A stretch of 12,496 bases of DNA from Pseudolabrys sp. (GTDB lineage Bacteria; Pseudomonadota; Alphaproteobacteria; Rhizobiales; Xanthobacteraceae): assembly GCA_019246455.1 (NCBI GenBank), contig JAFAQJ010000142.1, forward strand, positions 1 to 12,496, in the 5' to 3' direction. The notes under the pieces were generated by a model, which was given only the letters and a program-made list of their open reading frames with translations, was not told where the DNA came from and made no database searches. Shown here piece by piece: positions 1 to 6,507 of this stretch (position 1 is its first letter; each line of letters begins with the position of its first letter). The translations under genes were made by a program, and so were the position numbers.

Positions 1-781
1 GGGTTTCGTGGTTGATCTTGATGATCTTGACCTTCACCTGCTGACCGATGTTGAGCACCTCGGTCGGGTGATTGACGCGGCGCCACGCGATGTCGGTGAC
101 GTGCAGCAGGCCGTCGATGCCGCCGAGATCGACGAATGCGCCGTAGTCGGTGATGTTCTTAACCACGCCGTCGATGACCTGACCTTCTTCAAGGTTCTGC
201 ACCAGCTCCTGGCGTTGCTCGGCGCGGGTTTCTTCAAGCACGGTGCGACGCGACACGACGATGTTGCCGCGGCGGCGATCCATCTTGAGGATCTGGAACT
301 GCTGCGGCGAATTCATCAGCGGGGTAACGTCGCGGATCGGACGGATATCGACCTGCGAGCGCGGCAGGAACGCCACGGCGCCGTCGAGATCGACGGTGAA
401 GCCGCCCTTGACCTGATTGAAGATGACGCCTGAGACCTTCTCGTTATTCTTGAAGGCGCTTTCGAGCTTGCCCCAGCTTTCCTCGCGGCGCGCTTTGTCG
501 CGCGACAGCACCGCTTCGCCCAGCGCATTCTCGACGCGCTCAAGATAAACCTCGACGGTGTCGCCGATCTTGATGTCGGACTGACGGCCCGGCGCGGCGA
601 ACTCGCGCAACGCGACTCGGCCTTCGGTCTTGGCGCCGACGTCGATGACGGCCATGTCCTTTTCAATGCCGACAACCTTGCCGTTGACGACGGTGCCTTC
701 GGAAGGCGTACCGCCCTGCGAAAAGGATTCTTCGAGCATCTTGGCGAAATCTTCACGCGACGGTGCTGCAGCAGTAGCCAT
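1..781 (-). CDS. rpsA: 30S ribosomal protein S1, N-terminal 260 residues (3' end cut by window edge)
   Basis: Ribosomal protein S1 binds mRNA on the 30S subunit and helps initiate translation of structured or weak-SD messages. Translating the minus strand from ATG at 781 gives an unbroken frame of 260 residues to the window edge, starting MATAAAPSREDFAKMLEESF. It contains successive S1 (OB-fold) repeats: about residues 27-90 (GTVVNGKVVGIEKDMAVIDV), 110-175 (KVSGVIFNQVKGGFTVDLDG) and from about 195 (GQVIDGVVKNITDYGAFVDL, then GIDGLLHVTDIAW). Full-length S1 is about 560 residues, so a little over half is missing off the left edge. The start is supported by AGGAG (786-790) a few bases upstream. 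It follows cmk with a 193-base gap, the usual alphaproteobacterial aroA-cmk-rpsA order. Identity is secure from the repeat pattern and context. Confidence 0.96.
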   Translation of the reverse strand, partial: MATAAAPSREDFAKMLEESFSQGGTPSEGTVVNGKVVGIEKDMAVIDVGAKTEGRVALREFAAPGRQSDIKIGDTVEVYLERVENALGEAVLSRDKARREESWGKLESAFKNNEKVSGVIFNQVKGGFTVDLDGAVAFLPRSQVDIRPIRDVTPLMNSPQQFQILKMDRRRGNIVVSRRTVLEETRAEQRQELVQNLEEGQVIDGVVKNITDYGAFVDLGGIDGLLHVTDIAWRRVNHPTEVLNIGQQVKVKIIKINHET

Positions 782-830
782 GTCATCTCCTAAAGCCTGC
801 GCCGGTGGTTCGAGTGGCGCTCCGATGCGC

Positions 831-862
831 GGGTCGAAGTCTGGCAAGACGTTCGACGACCC
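831..862 (-). promoter_or_regulatory. Hairpin in the rpsA 5' leader
   Basis: The sequence gggtcgaagtct, a ggca loop and agacgttcgacgaccc form an imperfect but strong stem about 50 bases upstream of the rpsA ATG. It is not followed by a T-run in the minus direction, so it is not an intrinsic terminator. An outer helix, gcgccgg (799-805) with ccggcgc (879-885), could enclose it and reach to within 20 bases of the start codon. S1 autoregulates its own mRNA in E. coli through a structured leader. A similar role here is inference. Confidence 0.5.
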
Positions 863-974
863 TCCGCAAAGCGAAAGGCCGGCGCTCATGCCGTGCATTC
901 GGAACGATGGTTGCGATCAGGCTTGCCTACGGCGAGGCTCGAACGGGGCTCTGTCCTCCAACAACGAGGGCGGC

Positions 975-1613
975 TTAACCGCGGCCTCGGCCCGTTCGGG
1001 TGGCCTCGACGATGTCGATGGCGGCCCGGATGACGGCGTCTATATCCAACTGGGTTGTATCCAGCAAGTGCGCATCCGGCGCGGGTTTCAGCGGCGAAAT
1101 CGGCCGGTTGGTGTCGCGGTCGTCACGAGTGCGGATATCGGCCAGAATGCGCTCGAAATCGGCCCTTTCGCCGCGTTTTTCGACATCTTTGGTACGCCGC
1201 CGCGCGCGCTCTTCGGCCGACGCCACGAGAAAAATCTTAACGTCGGCGTTTGGCGCGATCACCGTGCCGATATCGCGGCCGTCGAGCACGGCGCCCGGCG
1301 GTTTCGCGGCAAAGCTGCGCTGATATTCGACCAATACGGCGCGAACTTCGGGGAATGCCGACACGATTGAGGCCGCGGTACCGATCGCGTCCGCCTGCAG
1401 CACATGGCGATCGAGATGCGCGTGATCGAGCGCCCGCGCCGCAACGACAGCGGTCGCTTTATCCTGCGGCGGCTTGCCAGCGTCGAGCACCGCTTTGGCG
1501 ACGGCGCGATACAGCAAACCGGTGTCGAGATGACGAAGGCCGTAATGTTGCGCGAGACGGCTGCCCAATGTGCCTTTGCCAGACGCCGCGGGGCCGTCGA
1601 TCGCGATGATCAT
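975..1613 (-). CDS. cmk: Cytidylate kinase (CMP kinase)
   Basis: Phosphorylates CMP/dCMP to the diphosphate using ATP in cytosolic pyrimidine salvage. The 212-residue length is typical. The Walker A P-loop GPAASGKGT lies at residues 7-15, followed by [14 protein letters not shown] (nucleotide-binding DTG.LYR motif from residue 30). The middle part holds [10 protein letters not shown], the CMP-binding GRDIG motif. The LID/C-terminal motif [16 protein letters not shown] follows. The ATG (1611-1613) overlaps the aroA TGA (1610-1612) as ATGA, so it is probably translated by coupling with aroA. No separate promoter is evident. It ends 193 bases before the rpsA start. Nothing is unusual about the protein and its identity is secure. 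Confidence 0.96.
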   Translation of the reverse strand: MIIAIDGPAASGKGTLGSRLAQHYGLRHLDTGLLYRAVAKAVLDAGKPPQDKATAVVAARALDHAHLDRHVLQADAIGTAASIVSAFPEVRAVLVEYQRSFAAKPPGAVLDGRDIGTVIAPNADVKIFLVASAEERARRRTKDVEKRGERADFERILADIRTRDDRDTNRPISPLKPAPDAHLLDTTQLDIDAVIRAAIDIVEATRTGRGRG

Positions 1614-2968
1614 GAGAAATCCGCGCCAATCGCGCGCATCAACTCGGTGAAACCCGGAAAGCTCGTCGCGACGAAGGCGGTGTCGTCGACCTTGACGCCC
1701 TGTTCGCTGTTGAGCCCCATCACCAGCGCCGACATCGCAAGGCGATGATCCATATGGGTGGCAACCATGCCGCCGCCAGGGACCACGCCTTTACCGACCA
1801 CCGTCATGTCGTCGCCATCGATCGTGACTTCGATGCCATTGATGCGCAGCATCTCGGCGGTGGCGGCGAGCCGATCACTTTCCTTGACGCGCAATTCGCT
1901 CAAGCCGCGCATCACCGTTGGACCTTGCGCATAAGCGGCGGCGACGGCGAGCACCGGATATTCATCGATCATCGAGGGCGCGCGCTCCGCCGGCACCTCG
2001 ATGCCCTTGAGCGAGGAGGCGCGGATGCGCAGGTCGGCGACTTCCTCGCCGTCGTCGCGGGTTTCGAGCGCTTCAATTTCGGCGCCCATTTCCCTGAGCG
2101 TCTTGTAGAGACCGGTGCGCAGCGGATTGGTCATGACGTCTTCCAATACCAAATCCGAGCCCGGCACGATCAGCGCCGCAACTAAAGGAAAGGCCGCTGA
2201 CGAGGGATCAGCCGGCACGACGACCGGCGCCGGCTCAAGTTCCGGCTGACCCTGCAAGATGATGCGGCGGCCGTGCTCGCCGGAATGCTTGACCGTAACC
2301 TTGGCGCCGAAATGCTTGAGCATGCGCTCGGTGTGGTCGCGGGTTGCTTCGGCCTCGACCACGGTGGTTTCGCCAGGCGCGGCAAGCCCGGCGAGCAGCA
2401 CCGCGGACTTGAGCTGAGCCGACGGCACCGGCGATTCATATTCGATCGGGATCGGCTCGCCGGCGCCTTCGATCGTCAACGGCAAACGGCCGCCTTCGGC
2501 TTGCTCCAGCGTGCGCAGCCCCATGCGCTCGAGCGGATCGAGCACGCGACGCATCGGCCGCTTGCGTAGCGAGCCATCGCCATCAAACGTCGCCTTAATG
2601 GGCGAACCGGCGACGGCGCCGATCGTCAGCCGCGCGCCGGTGCCGGAATTGCCGAAATCGAGCGGCGCGCGCGGGCTCATGAAGCCGCCGACGCCGACGC
2701 CATGCACGCGCCACACGCCGTCGCCGCCGCGCTCGACTTTGGCGCCGAGCGCCTGCATGGCCTTCGCGGTGTTGTGGACGTCTTCACCCTCCAGGAGGCC
2801 GGTGATCGCGGTTTCGCCGACCGTCATGGCGCCGAGGATCAGCGCCCGGTGCGAGATCGATTTATCGCCAGGCACGCGGACGCGGCCCGAAATAGGACCG
2901 CCGCGGCGGGCGGTCAGCGCCGATGTAGGGGACGACGGGTTTTCGGACGATGGGTTGTCGCTGCTCAC
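1610..2968 (-). CDS. aroA: 3-phosphoshikimate 1-carboxyvinyltransferase (EPSP synthase), class II-like
   Basis: Joins PEP to shikimate-3-phosphate to give EPSP, the sixth step of the shikimate pathway. The protein has the two-domain EPSPS layout: PGDKSISHR (residues 33-41, substrate-binding Lys/Ser/Arg), [24 protein letters not shown] (102-115), [50 protein letters not shown] (catalytic Asp), LRVKESDRL, and [15 protein letters not shown] near the end. It reads much like the class II enzymes of Agrobacterium/Rhizobium. I chose GTG at 2968 (452 residues) because AAGG lies 8-12 bases upstream and the family is about 445-455 long. The frame stays open upstream to another GTG at 3121, but those 51 extra residues are not family-like and overlap the divergent promoter region. 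The residue matching Ala100 of CP4 EPSPS is Gly109 here. Confidence 0.94.
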   Translation of the reverse strand: MSSDNPSSENPSSPTSALTARRGGPISGRVRVPGDKSISHRALILGAMTVGETAITGLLEGEDVHNTAKAMQALGAKVERGGDGVWRVHGVGVGGFMSPRAPLDFGNSGTGARLTIGAVAGSPIKATFDGDGSLRKRPMRRVLDPLERMGLRTLEQAEGGRLPLTIEGAGEPIPIEYESPVPSAQLKSAVLLAGLAAPGETTVVEAEATRDHTERMLKHFGAKVTVKHSGEHGRRIILQGQPELEPAPVVVPADPSSAAFPLVAALIVPGSDLVLEDVMTNPLRTGLYKTLREMGAEIEALETRDDGEEVADLRIRASSLKGIEVPAERAPSMIDEYPVLAVAAAYAQGPTVMRGLSELRVKESDRLAATAEMLRINGIEVTIDGDDMTVVGKGVVPGGGMVATHMDHRLAMSALVMGLNSEQGVKVDDTAFVATSFPGFTELMRAIGADFS

Positions 2969-3069
2969 GTCGAATACCTTGAAGACGTGCGGTCCTACCA
3001 CGCGGCCGCGCGGCGCGTCATCCCAGCTAAAATGGGCCGGAAAGCCCGCAAATCGGGCCGCCCGCGCTA

Positions 3070-3098
3070 TTGACAGGGGCCGCGCAACTAGCCAAGTG
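3070..3098 (+). promoter_or_regulatory. Possible promoter for the FYDLN-acid gene
   Basis: A perfect -35-like TTGACA (3070-3075) lies between the divergent aroA and FYDLN-acid genes. Seventeen bases further on, the -10 position reads CAAGTG, which is poor. Only the -35 half is convincing. The start codon is 39 bases beyond, which leaves room for a short leader. Confidence 0.4.
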
Positions 3099-3136
3099 AA
3101 GCACCGATTTTTCGAGAACACCTAAGGAACCCCCTC

Positions 3137-3529
3137 GTGGCTAAACTTGATCTGGGCACCAAGCGCCTGTGCGGCAGTTGCGGCGCGAAGTTCTACGATC
3201 TCAACAAGAACCCGATCGTGTGCCCGAAGTGTGAGACCGTGTTCGTCCCGCCGGTCGTGACCGCGCGCGGTCGTCCCGCTGAACCGGTCAAGGCTCCGGT
3301 TGCTCCTGTGGCGGTCGAGCCGGAGACCGCGGACGCCGAATTTGTCTCGCTCGAGGATGCCGACGCCGAGGCCCAGGGCAAGAAGCCCGCGGCCGGCGAA
3401 GAAGCCGCGGAAGGCGAAGCCGCCGCGGGCGAAGACGACAACATGGATGCCTTCATCGAGGAAGAAGATGGCGGCGCCGACGTGACCGACATCGTCGGCG
3501 ACGGCAGCGAAAAGGAAGAGGAAAGCTGA
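3137..3529 (+). CDS. TIGR02300 / FYDLN-acid family protein, zinc ribbon with acidic tail
   Basis: Function unknown. The 130-residue protein starts MAKLDLGTKRLCGSC and has a zinc-ribbon-like knuckle pair, CGSC (12-15) and CPKC (29-32), flanking the family signature FYDLNKNP (19-26). A Pro/Val/Ala-rich linker follows (about 36-60). The tail is strongly acidic, dominated by Glu, Asp and Ala (about 61-130), and probably disordered. This is the FYDLN_acid family, found mostly in alphaproteobacteria. The start is GTG at 3137 with AAGGA at 3124-3128. It is divergent from aroA and 35 bases ahead of tRNA-Ala, a neighbourhood often conserved in the order. The zinc ribbon suggests contact with nucleic acid or a protein partner, but that is inference. 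Family membership is clear; role is not. Confidence 0.9.
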   Translation: MAKLDLGTKRLCGSCGAKFYDLNKNPIVCPKCETVFVPPVVTARGRPAEPVKAPVAPVAVEPETADAEFVSLEDADAEAQGKKPAAGEEAAEGEAAAGEDDNMDAFIEEEDGGADVTDIVGDGSEKEEES

Positions 3530-3564
3530 TCGCCGGCGTGCGATAATCCGGTGATCCCGAGATT

Positions 3565-3640
3565 GGGGCCATAGCTCAGCTGGGAGAGCGCCTGCATGGC
3601 ATGCAGGAGGTCGGCGGTTCGATCCCGCCTGGCTCCACCA
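3565..3640 (+). tRNA. tRNA-Ala, anticodon GGC
   Basis: A 76-base cloverleaf with the CCA end encoded. The acceptor arm GGGGCCA pairs with TGGCTCC (one G-T), the D-arm is GCTCAGCTGGGAGAGC, and the anticodon stem CCTGC/GCAGG holds loop ATGGCAT with anticodon GGC at 3598-3600. The T-arm is GGCGG-TTCGATC-CCGCC. It decodes GCC/GCU alanine codons. A GATAAT at 3542-3547 could be its -10 box, but no good -35 is seen, so it may be cotranscribed with the gene upstream. An intrinsic terminator follows. Confidence 0.97.
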
Positions 3641-3645
3641 AATTG

Positions 3646-3671
3646 AAAACCGCCCGTCCGGGCGGTTTTTT
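3646..3671 (+). terminator. Rho-independent terminator after tRNA-Ala
   Basis: A perfect 10-bp stem aaaaccgccc / gggcggtttt with a gtcc loop is followed by six T residues in all. It starts 5 bases after the tRNA CCA, so it ends the tRNA (and perhaps FYDLN-acid) transcript and insulates the decarboxylase gene. Confidence 0.93.
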
Positions 3672-3746
3672 CTGCGCTGAGTACCCCGCCTTCCCTAACT
3701 GCGAACCGCTCTGCATGATGCCGGGGCAAAAGCCCGGGGGAAATGC

Positions 3747-4730
3747 ATGCCAGCTTCGTTGCCAGGTAAAGTGACGCTGGAAGATCACTTCGCGATCGAC
3801 GAGACGCTGAGCGACTCCCAGGTGTTCGGGCCGCATGTCTGGAACGAGCTGCGGCCGCGGCTGCTCGATTTCTCCGAGATGCGGCTGCGCGAAATGGACA
3901 AAGGCGGCGTCGCGACCATGATCCTGTCGCTGAATGCGCCGGCGGTGCAGGCCATTGCCGACGTCAAGAAGGCGATCGTAGTCGCGAAACGGTCGAACGA
4001 TCTAATCGCCGAAACGATGCGCAAACATCCCGGACGCTTCGCCGGTTTCGCCGCGCTGCCGATGCAAGACGTCGAGGTCAGCATCGCCGAAGTGCAGCGC
4101 TGCGTCACCGAATTGAAATTCGTCGGCGCGCTGGTCAACGGCTTTTCCGAAACGGGGGATCCCGGCAACCTGCTTTATTACGACTTGCCGCAGTACAAGC
4201 CGTTCTGGCGCGCGATCGAAAAGCTGGGCGTGCCGTTTTATCTCCACCCGCGCAACCCGCTGATGGGCGCGATCCCCGGCTACAAGGGTCACAACTGGCT
4301 GCTCGGGCCGAACTGGGCGTTCAACGCCGAAACGTCAGTCCACGCGCTGCGGCTGATCGCCAGCGGCATTTTCGACCAATGCCCGAAGCTCAAGATCGTA
4401 CTCGGCCATCTCGGCGAAGGCATTCCGGCACTGCTGTGGCGGATCGACCACCGCAACGGCTGGATGCATGCGCAGCACGAATACGCGGCGAAAAAGGGCG
4501 TCGCCGACTATTTCACCAAGCACTTCTGGCTGACGACGTCGGGCAATTTCAGCACCAAGGCGTTGCGCCACGCGATCGACGAAATGGGCGCGGACCGCAT
4601 CATGTTCTCGGTCGATTGGCCGTTCGAGAGCATCGCCGAAGGCTGCGCCTGGATGGACGCGCTCGATCTGCCGGCTGATCAAAAGAAAAAGATCGCGGGC
4701 GATAACGCACGCGATCTGTTCAGGTTGTAA
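3747..4730 (+). CDS. Amidohydrolase-2 family decarboxylase, probable 2,6-dihydroxybenzoate (gamma-resorcylate) decarboxylase
   Basis: Probably a metal-dependent, non-oxidative decarboxylase that converts 2,6-dihydroxybenzoate to resorcinol and CO2 reversibly in the cytosol. Its 327 residues match the length I recall for the Rhizobium gamma-resorcylate decarboxylase. It keeps the same landmarks: LEDHFAI (Glu12, His14), MILSLNAPAVQAI, LVNGFSETGD, YYDLPQYKPFW, FYLHPRNP (His167), GHLGEG (His221), WRIDHRN and FSVDWPFE (Asp290). Together these supply the expected metal and catalytic residues. The ATG at 3747 has GGGGG at 3736-3740. It stands alone: no resorcinol hydroxylase, ring-cleavage or transporter gene adjoins it, only a terminator upstream and a convergent hydrolase downstream. 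Related substrates (other hydroxybenzoates, 5-carboxyvanillate) remain possible. The family is secure and the substrate likely. Confidence 0.85.
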   Translation: MPASLPGKVTLEDHFAIDETLSDSQVFGPHVWNELRPRLLDFSEMRLREMDKGGVATMILSLNAPAVQAIADVKKAIVVAKRSNDLIAETMRKHPGRFAGFAALPMQDVEVSIAEVQRCVTELKFVGALVNGFSETGDPGNLLYYDLPQYKPFWRAIEKLGVPFYLHPRNPLMGAIPGYKGHNWLLGPNWAFNAETSVHALRLIASGIFDQCPKLKIVLGHLGEGIPALLWRIDHRNGWMHAQHEYAAKKGVADYFTKHFWLTTSGNFSTKALRHAIDEMGADRIMFSVDWPFESIAEGCAWMDALDLPADQKKKIAGDNARDLFRL

Positions 4731-4759
4731 GTCGCTGCGGCTGCGTTTTTACGGCAACA

Positions 4760-6037
4760 TTACGGCTTGGCCGTTGCAGTCTTCTTGACTGAAGCCTGCG
4801 CCATCGCCGCCGGCCCCCAAACCGGCTCATCGTCACCGTTGCCCCAGGCAAACGGCCGATAGAACGAGTGCAGGCCATAGCGCACCAGCCGCTTCATCTC
4901 GTGGACCCAGTTCGGGCGAACGTAAGAGGCGTGGTAGTGCGTCGACTTGCCGACCTCCGGAATATAAATCTGGCCGTCGAGCGTCTGCTTGGCGATGCGA
5001 TTGGCACGCGCCCAGTTGCCGCGCTCGTTGATCACCTTGCGCTTGCCGTCGCAGGCGAAGGTGAACTGACACGACAGATGACGTTGCGCGTTCTGATAGA
5101 CGACGCCGCAGATGTCGTTCGGATAGAAGCCCGAGAACGCGCGATTGACGACGACCTGCGCGACGGCCATCTGGCCGCGCACCGGTTCGCTGCGTGCTTC
5201 GAAGTAGATCGCGTTGGCGAGACAGCGCTCCGCCTTGGCGTATTCCTTTTCCTTGCCCGGTTCGGTCAGTCCGAGACGCTCGGCCGGGGACGGCGGCGGC
5301 ACACCCGGTGCGGCGCGTGGCAGCGGCACTTCGGAAAGCGGGATCGCCGGATCGGTACCGGCAACCGAAATCGAACGTTCCGCCAGCGAAGGCACGGCCG
5401 GCATGTCGGTTTCCGCGGTCGCCAGACGGATCGGAGTCGCCACAGCGGGGGCACCTTGCGAGTCGGCCGCACCGACGGCGGCGAAAGTGGTGGGAGCCGA
5501 GGCTTGCGCCGCGATCGGCGAGGGTTTCGGCAGCGTCACGTTTTCCGAGACATTCGCGGGTAAAGGCTTGGTCTGCTCGATAGCCGGCAGCGACACTCGC
5601 TCCAGCTTTGCCGGCTTGCCGATGGAAGGTGACGTCATGGCCGACGACACGGCGTCCTTGCTGCCGATCGCCGAAAGGTCGGAGAGCGGCGACTGCGGCT
5701 GCACGACCGGCGGCAGCTTGGAAACACGCGGCTCGTCTTTCGGAATCCGGACAATCACGCTATCGGACGGCGATGTGAACGAAAATGTCGACGGCGAAAT
5801 CGAGATGTTGGAGACGCCGCCGCGCACCAGATCGCCAAAGCTGGCTACCGCTTCGCGGCTGGAGCTCCAAACACCCGTCGCTTCGGCGACGGAATGCACG
5901 CCGGCGATGTCGAGGACGCCGAGCGTGAGTGCGAGGGTCGCGAACGCGATGCAGCCGCGTTTCGCGGCCAAGAAAATCTTTTCCTCGATTGAAGGTTCAA
6001 ACGGGTCACGATCGAAATCGATACTACGCGCGATCAC
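4760..6037 (-). CDS. Membrane-anchored SleB-type cell wall hydrolase
   Basis: Probable peptidoglycan hydrolase (Hydrolase_2/SleB domain; SleB relatives act as lytic transglycosylases). Of 425 residues, the first 26 are cytosolic, about 27-47 form one transmembrane segment after Lys-Arg, 50-260 is a long Pro/Ser/Ala-rich periplasmic linker, and about 265-400 is the catalytic domain. The domain opens with CLANAIYFEARSEP, where Glu280 aligns with the SleB catalytic glutamate, then GQMAVAQVVVNR, a Cys-containing stretch (CGVVYQ, CQFTFAC), NRIAKQTLDG, HYHASYV and HSFYRPFAWG. The start is GTG at 6037, backed by GGAG seven bases upstream; no in-frame ATG is better placed. In a non-sporulating alphaproteobacterium the role is likely wall remodelling rather than spore germination. 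It is convergent with the decarboxylase (29-base gap). Confidence 0.88.
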   Translation of the reverse strand: MIARSIDFDRDPFEPSIEEKIFLAAKRGCIAFATLALTLGVLDIAGVHSVAEATGVWSSSREAVASFGDLVRGGVSNISISPSTFSFTSPSDSVIVRIPKDEPRVSKLPPVVQPQSPLSDLSAIGSKDAVSSAMTSPSIGKPAKLERVSLPAIEQTKPLPANVSENVTLPKPSPIAAQASAPTTFAAVGAADSQGAPAVATPIRLATAETDMPAVPSLAERSISVAGTDPAIPLSEVPLPRAAPGVPPPSPAERLGLTEPGKEKEYAKAERCLANAIYFEARSEPVRGQMAVAQVVVNRAFSGFYPNDICGVVYQNAQRHLSCQFTFACDGKRKVINERGNWARANRIAKQTLDGQIYIPEVGKSTHYHASYVRPNWVHEMKRLVRYGLHSFYRPFAWGNGDDEPVWGPAAMAQASVKKTATAKP

Positions 6038-6071
6038 GATTCACTCCGTACAACTTTCATCAAACTCCACC

Positions 6072-6087
6072 GGTCCCACGCGGGACC
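6072..6087. repeat. Inverted repeat in the hydrolase 5' leader
   Basis: GGTCCC and GGGACC flank a 4-base loop, giving a 6-bp perfect hairpin or dyad 35-50 bases upstream of the GTG start of the cell wall hydrolase. It could be an operator or a leader hairpin. No T-run follows, so it is not a terminator. Confidence 0.5.
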
Positions 6088-6186
6088 ATACATGCGGAGC
6101 GTGCGAAAGCGCCGGGTGTTAGGAAGTTTTTAGCCAAACACGGCAAAGAGAGATGTTTAATTTAACCAAAGGCGCGCGAGCAGCAG

Positions 6187-6209
6187 AGATTAAATTTCAC
6201 GATTAATCT
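6187..6209. repeat. AT-rich inverted repeat
   Basis: agattaa and ttaatct are perfect 7-bp complements separated by 9 bases, inside the AT-rich part of the divergent intergenic region. This could be a regulator site. The TTAA-TTAA spacing is 9, not the 7 expected of a CtrA box. Confidence 0.4.
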
Positions 6210-6390
6210 GTGGCGGAAAATTTCGCCGCGTGAGCCGCTCCGGAAATCAAGATCGAGGTCACTTCCGATTGCTGGACGCTGGCGCGCGACGTGGCACTGC
6301 CTTGTTGCCGGCGTTGCGCCGCGCGGGCGAAACACGGATACCAAGAACGCTTGCGAAGAATGCCTTCGAAACCGCAAGATTCCTGGTGTT

Positions 6391-6419
6391 CTTGAACCTT
6401 TAACCACGGTTCCCCATAT
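6391..6419 (+). promoter_or_regulatory. Heat-shock sigma factor (RpoH) promoter of the Hsp20 gene
   Basis: CTTGAA (6391-6396) and CCCCATAT (6412-6419) are separated by 15 bases, very close to the sigma-32 consensus CTTGAA-N(13-15)-CCCCATNT. Transcription should start near 6426-6430, just where the first hairpin of the thermometer begins. The match of both boxes, the spacing and the downstream heat-shock gene make this a strong call. Confidence 0.88.
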
Positions 6420-6430
6420 TGGGTGAGACC

Positions 6431-6507
6431 GGCCGTAGCTCGGCTGGCCGTCGGAGCGCCTTATCGGGCTCCGTCAAAGTCGCTTCGTAACGAGGACTTT
6501 GAGATCC
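6431..6507 (+). ncRNA. ROSE-type RNA thermometer in the Hsp20 5' UTR
   Basis: Three consecutive hairpins fill the leader. Hairpin 1 pairs ggcc and agc (6431-6439) with gct and ggcc (6443-6449). Hairpin 2 pairs cggagc with gctccg (6452-6457 / 6468-6473). Hairpin 3 pairs caaagtc (6475-6481) with gactttg (6495-6501). Hairpin 3 also carries UCGCU (6480-6484) opposite AGGA (6493-6496), with the G of UCGCU left bulged. This is the diagnostic ROSE arrangement (UYGCU facing the Shine-Dalgarno), known from rhizobial small heat-shock genes. The stem melts on heating and frees the ribosome binding site. The SD lies 11 bases before the ATG. Confidence 0.82.

Larger units (their letters stand above)
6038..6390. 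other. Noncoding stretch between the divergent cell wall hydrolase and Hsp20 genes
   Basis: No convincing gene is seen here; the one short minus-strand frame has arginine-rich, shadow-like composition. The leader of the hydrolase contains a perfect inverted repeat GGTCCC-acgc-GGGACC (6072-6087). An AT-rich patch at about 6120-6215 is the likeliest place for the hydrolase promoter, though no strong -35/-10 pair stands out. The patch includes a perfect 7-bp inverted repeat, agattaa (6187-6193) with ttaatct (6203-6209). The right end leads into the RpoH promoter. Confidence 0.6.

Noticed and set aside
630..1370. Plus-strand open frame of 246 residues spanning the rpsA-cmk gap
   Set aside because: It overlaps the starts and ends of two secure minus-strand genes and has no family resemblance.
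2969..3121. N-terminal extension of AroA to an upstream GTG
   Set aside because: The extra 51 residues are not like the family, overlap the divergent gene's promoter region, and the GTG at 2968 has its own SD and gives the normal length.
3565..3746. tRNA-Ala as an integration site for a genomic island
   Set aside because: No integrase, no repeat of the tRNA 3' end, and the flanking genes have ordinary composition.
4731..4759. Terminator between the convergent decarboxylase and wall hydrolase genes
   Set aside because: A TTTTT run is present but the preceding bases give at most a 3-4 bp stem.
5214..6122. Long plus-strand open frame opposite the SleB-type hydrolase
   Set aside because: Ser/Arg/Gly-rich shadow of a gene with clear domain, membrane anchor and ribosome binding site on the other strand.
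6157..6206. CtrA-type binding site (TTAA-N7-TTAA) upstream of the wall hydrolase
   Set aside because: TTAA pairs are present but spaced 1 or 9 bases apart, not 7.
6162..6407. Short minus-strand open frame (81 residues) in the hydrolase-Hsp20 gap
   Set aside because: No ribosome binding site, Arg-rich random composition, and it runs through the RpoH promoter.
6499..6507. Earlier TTG start for Hsp20
   Set aside because: It lies within the SD-sequestering stem and only 2 bases after the SD, too close for initiation. ATG at 6508 fits the family N-terminus.
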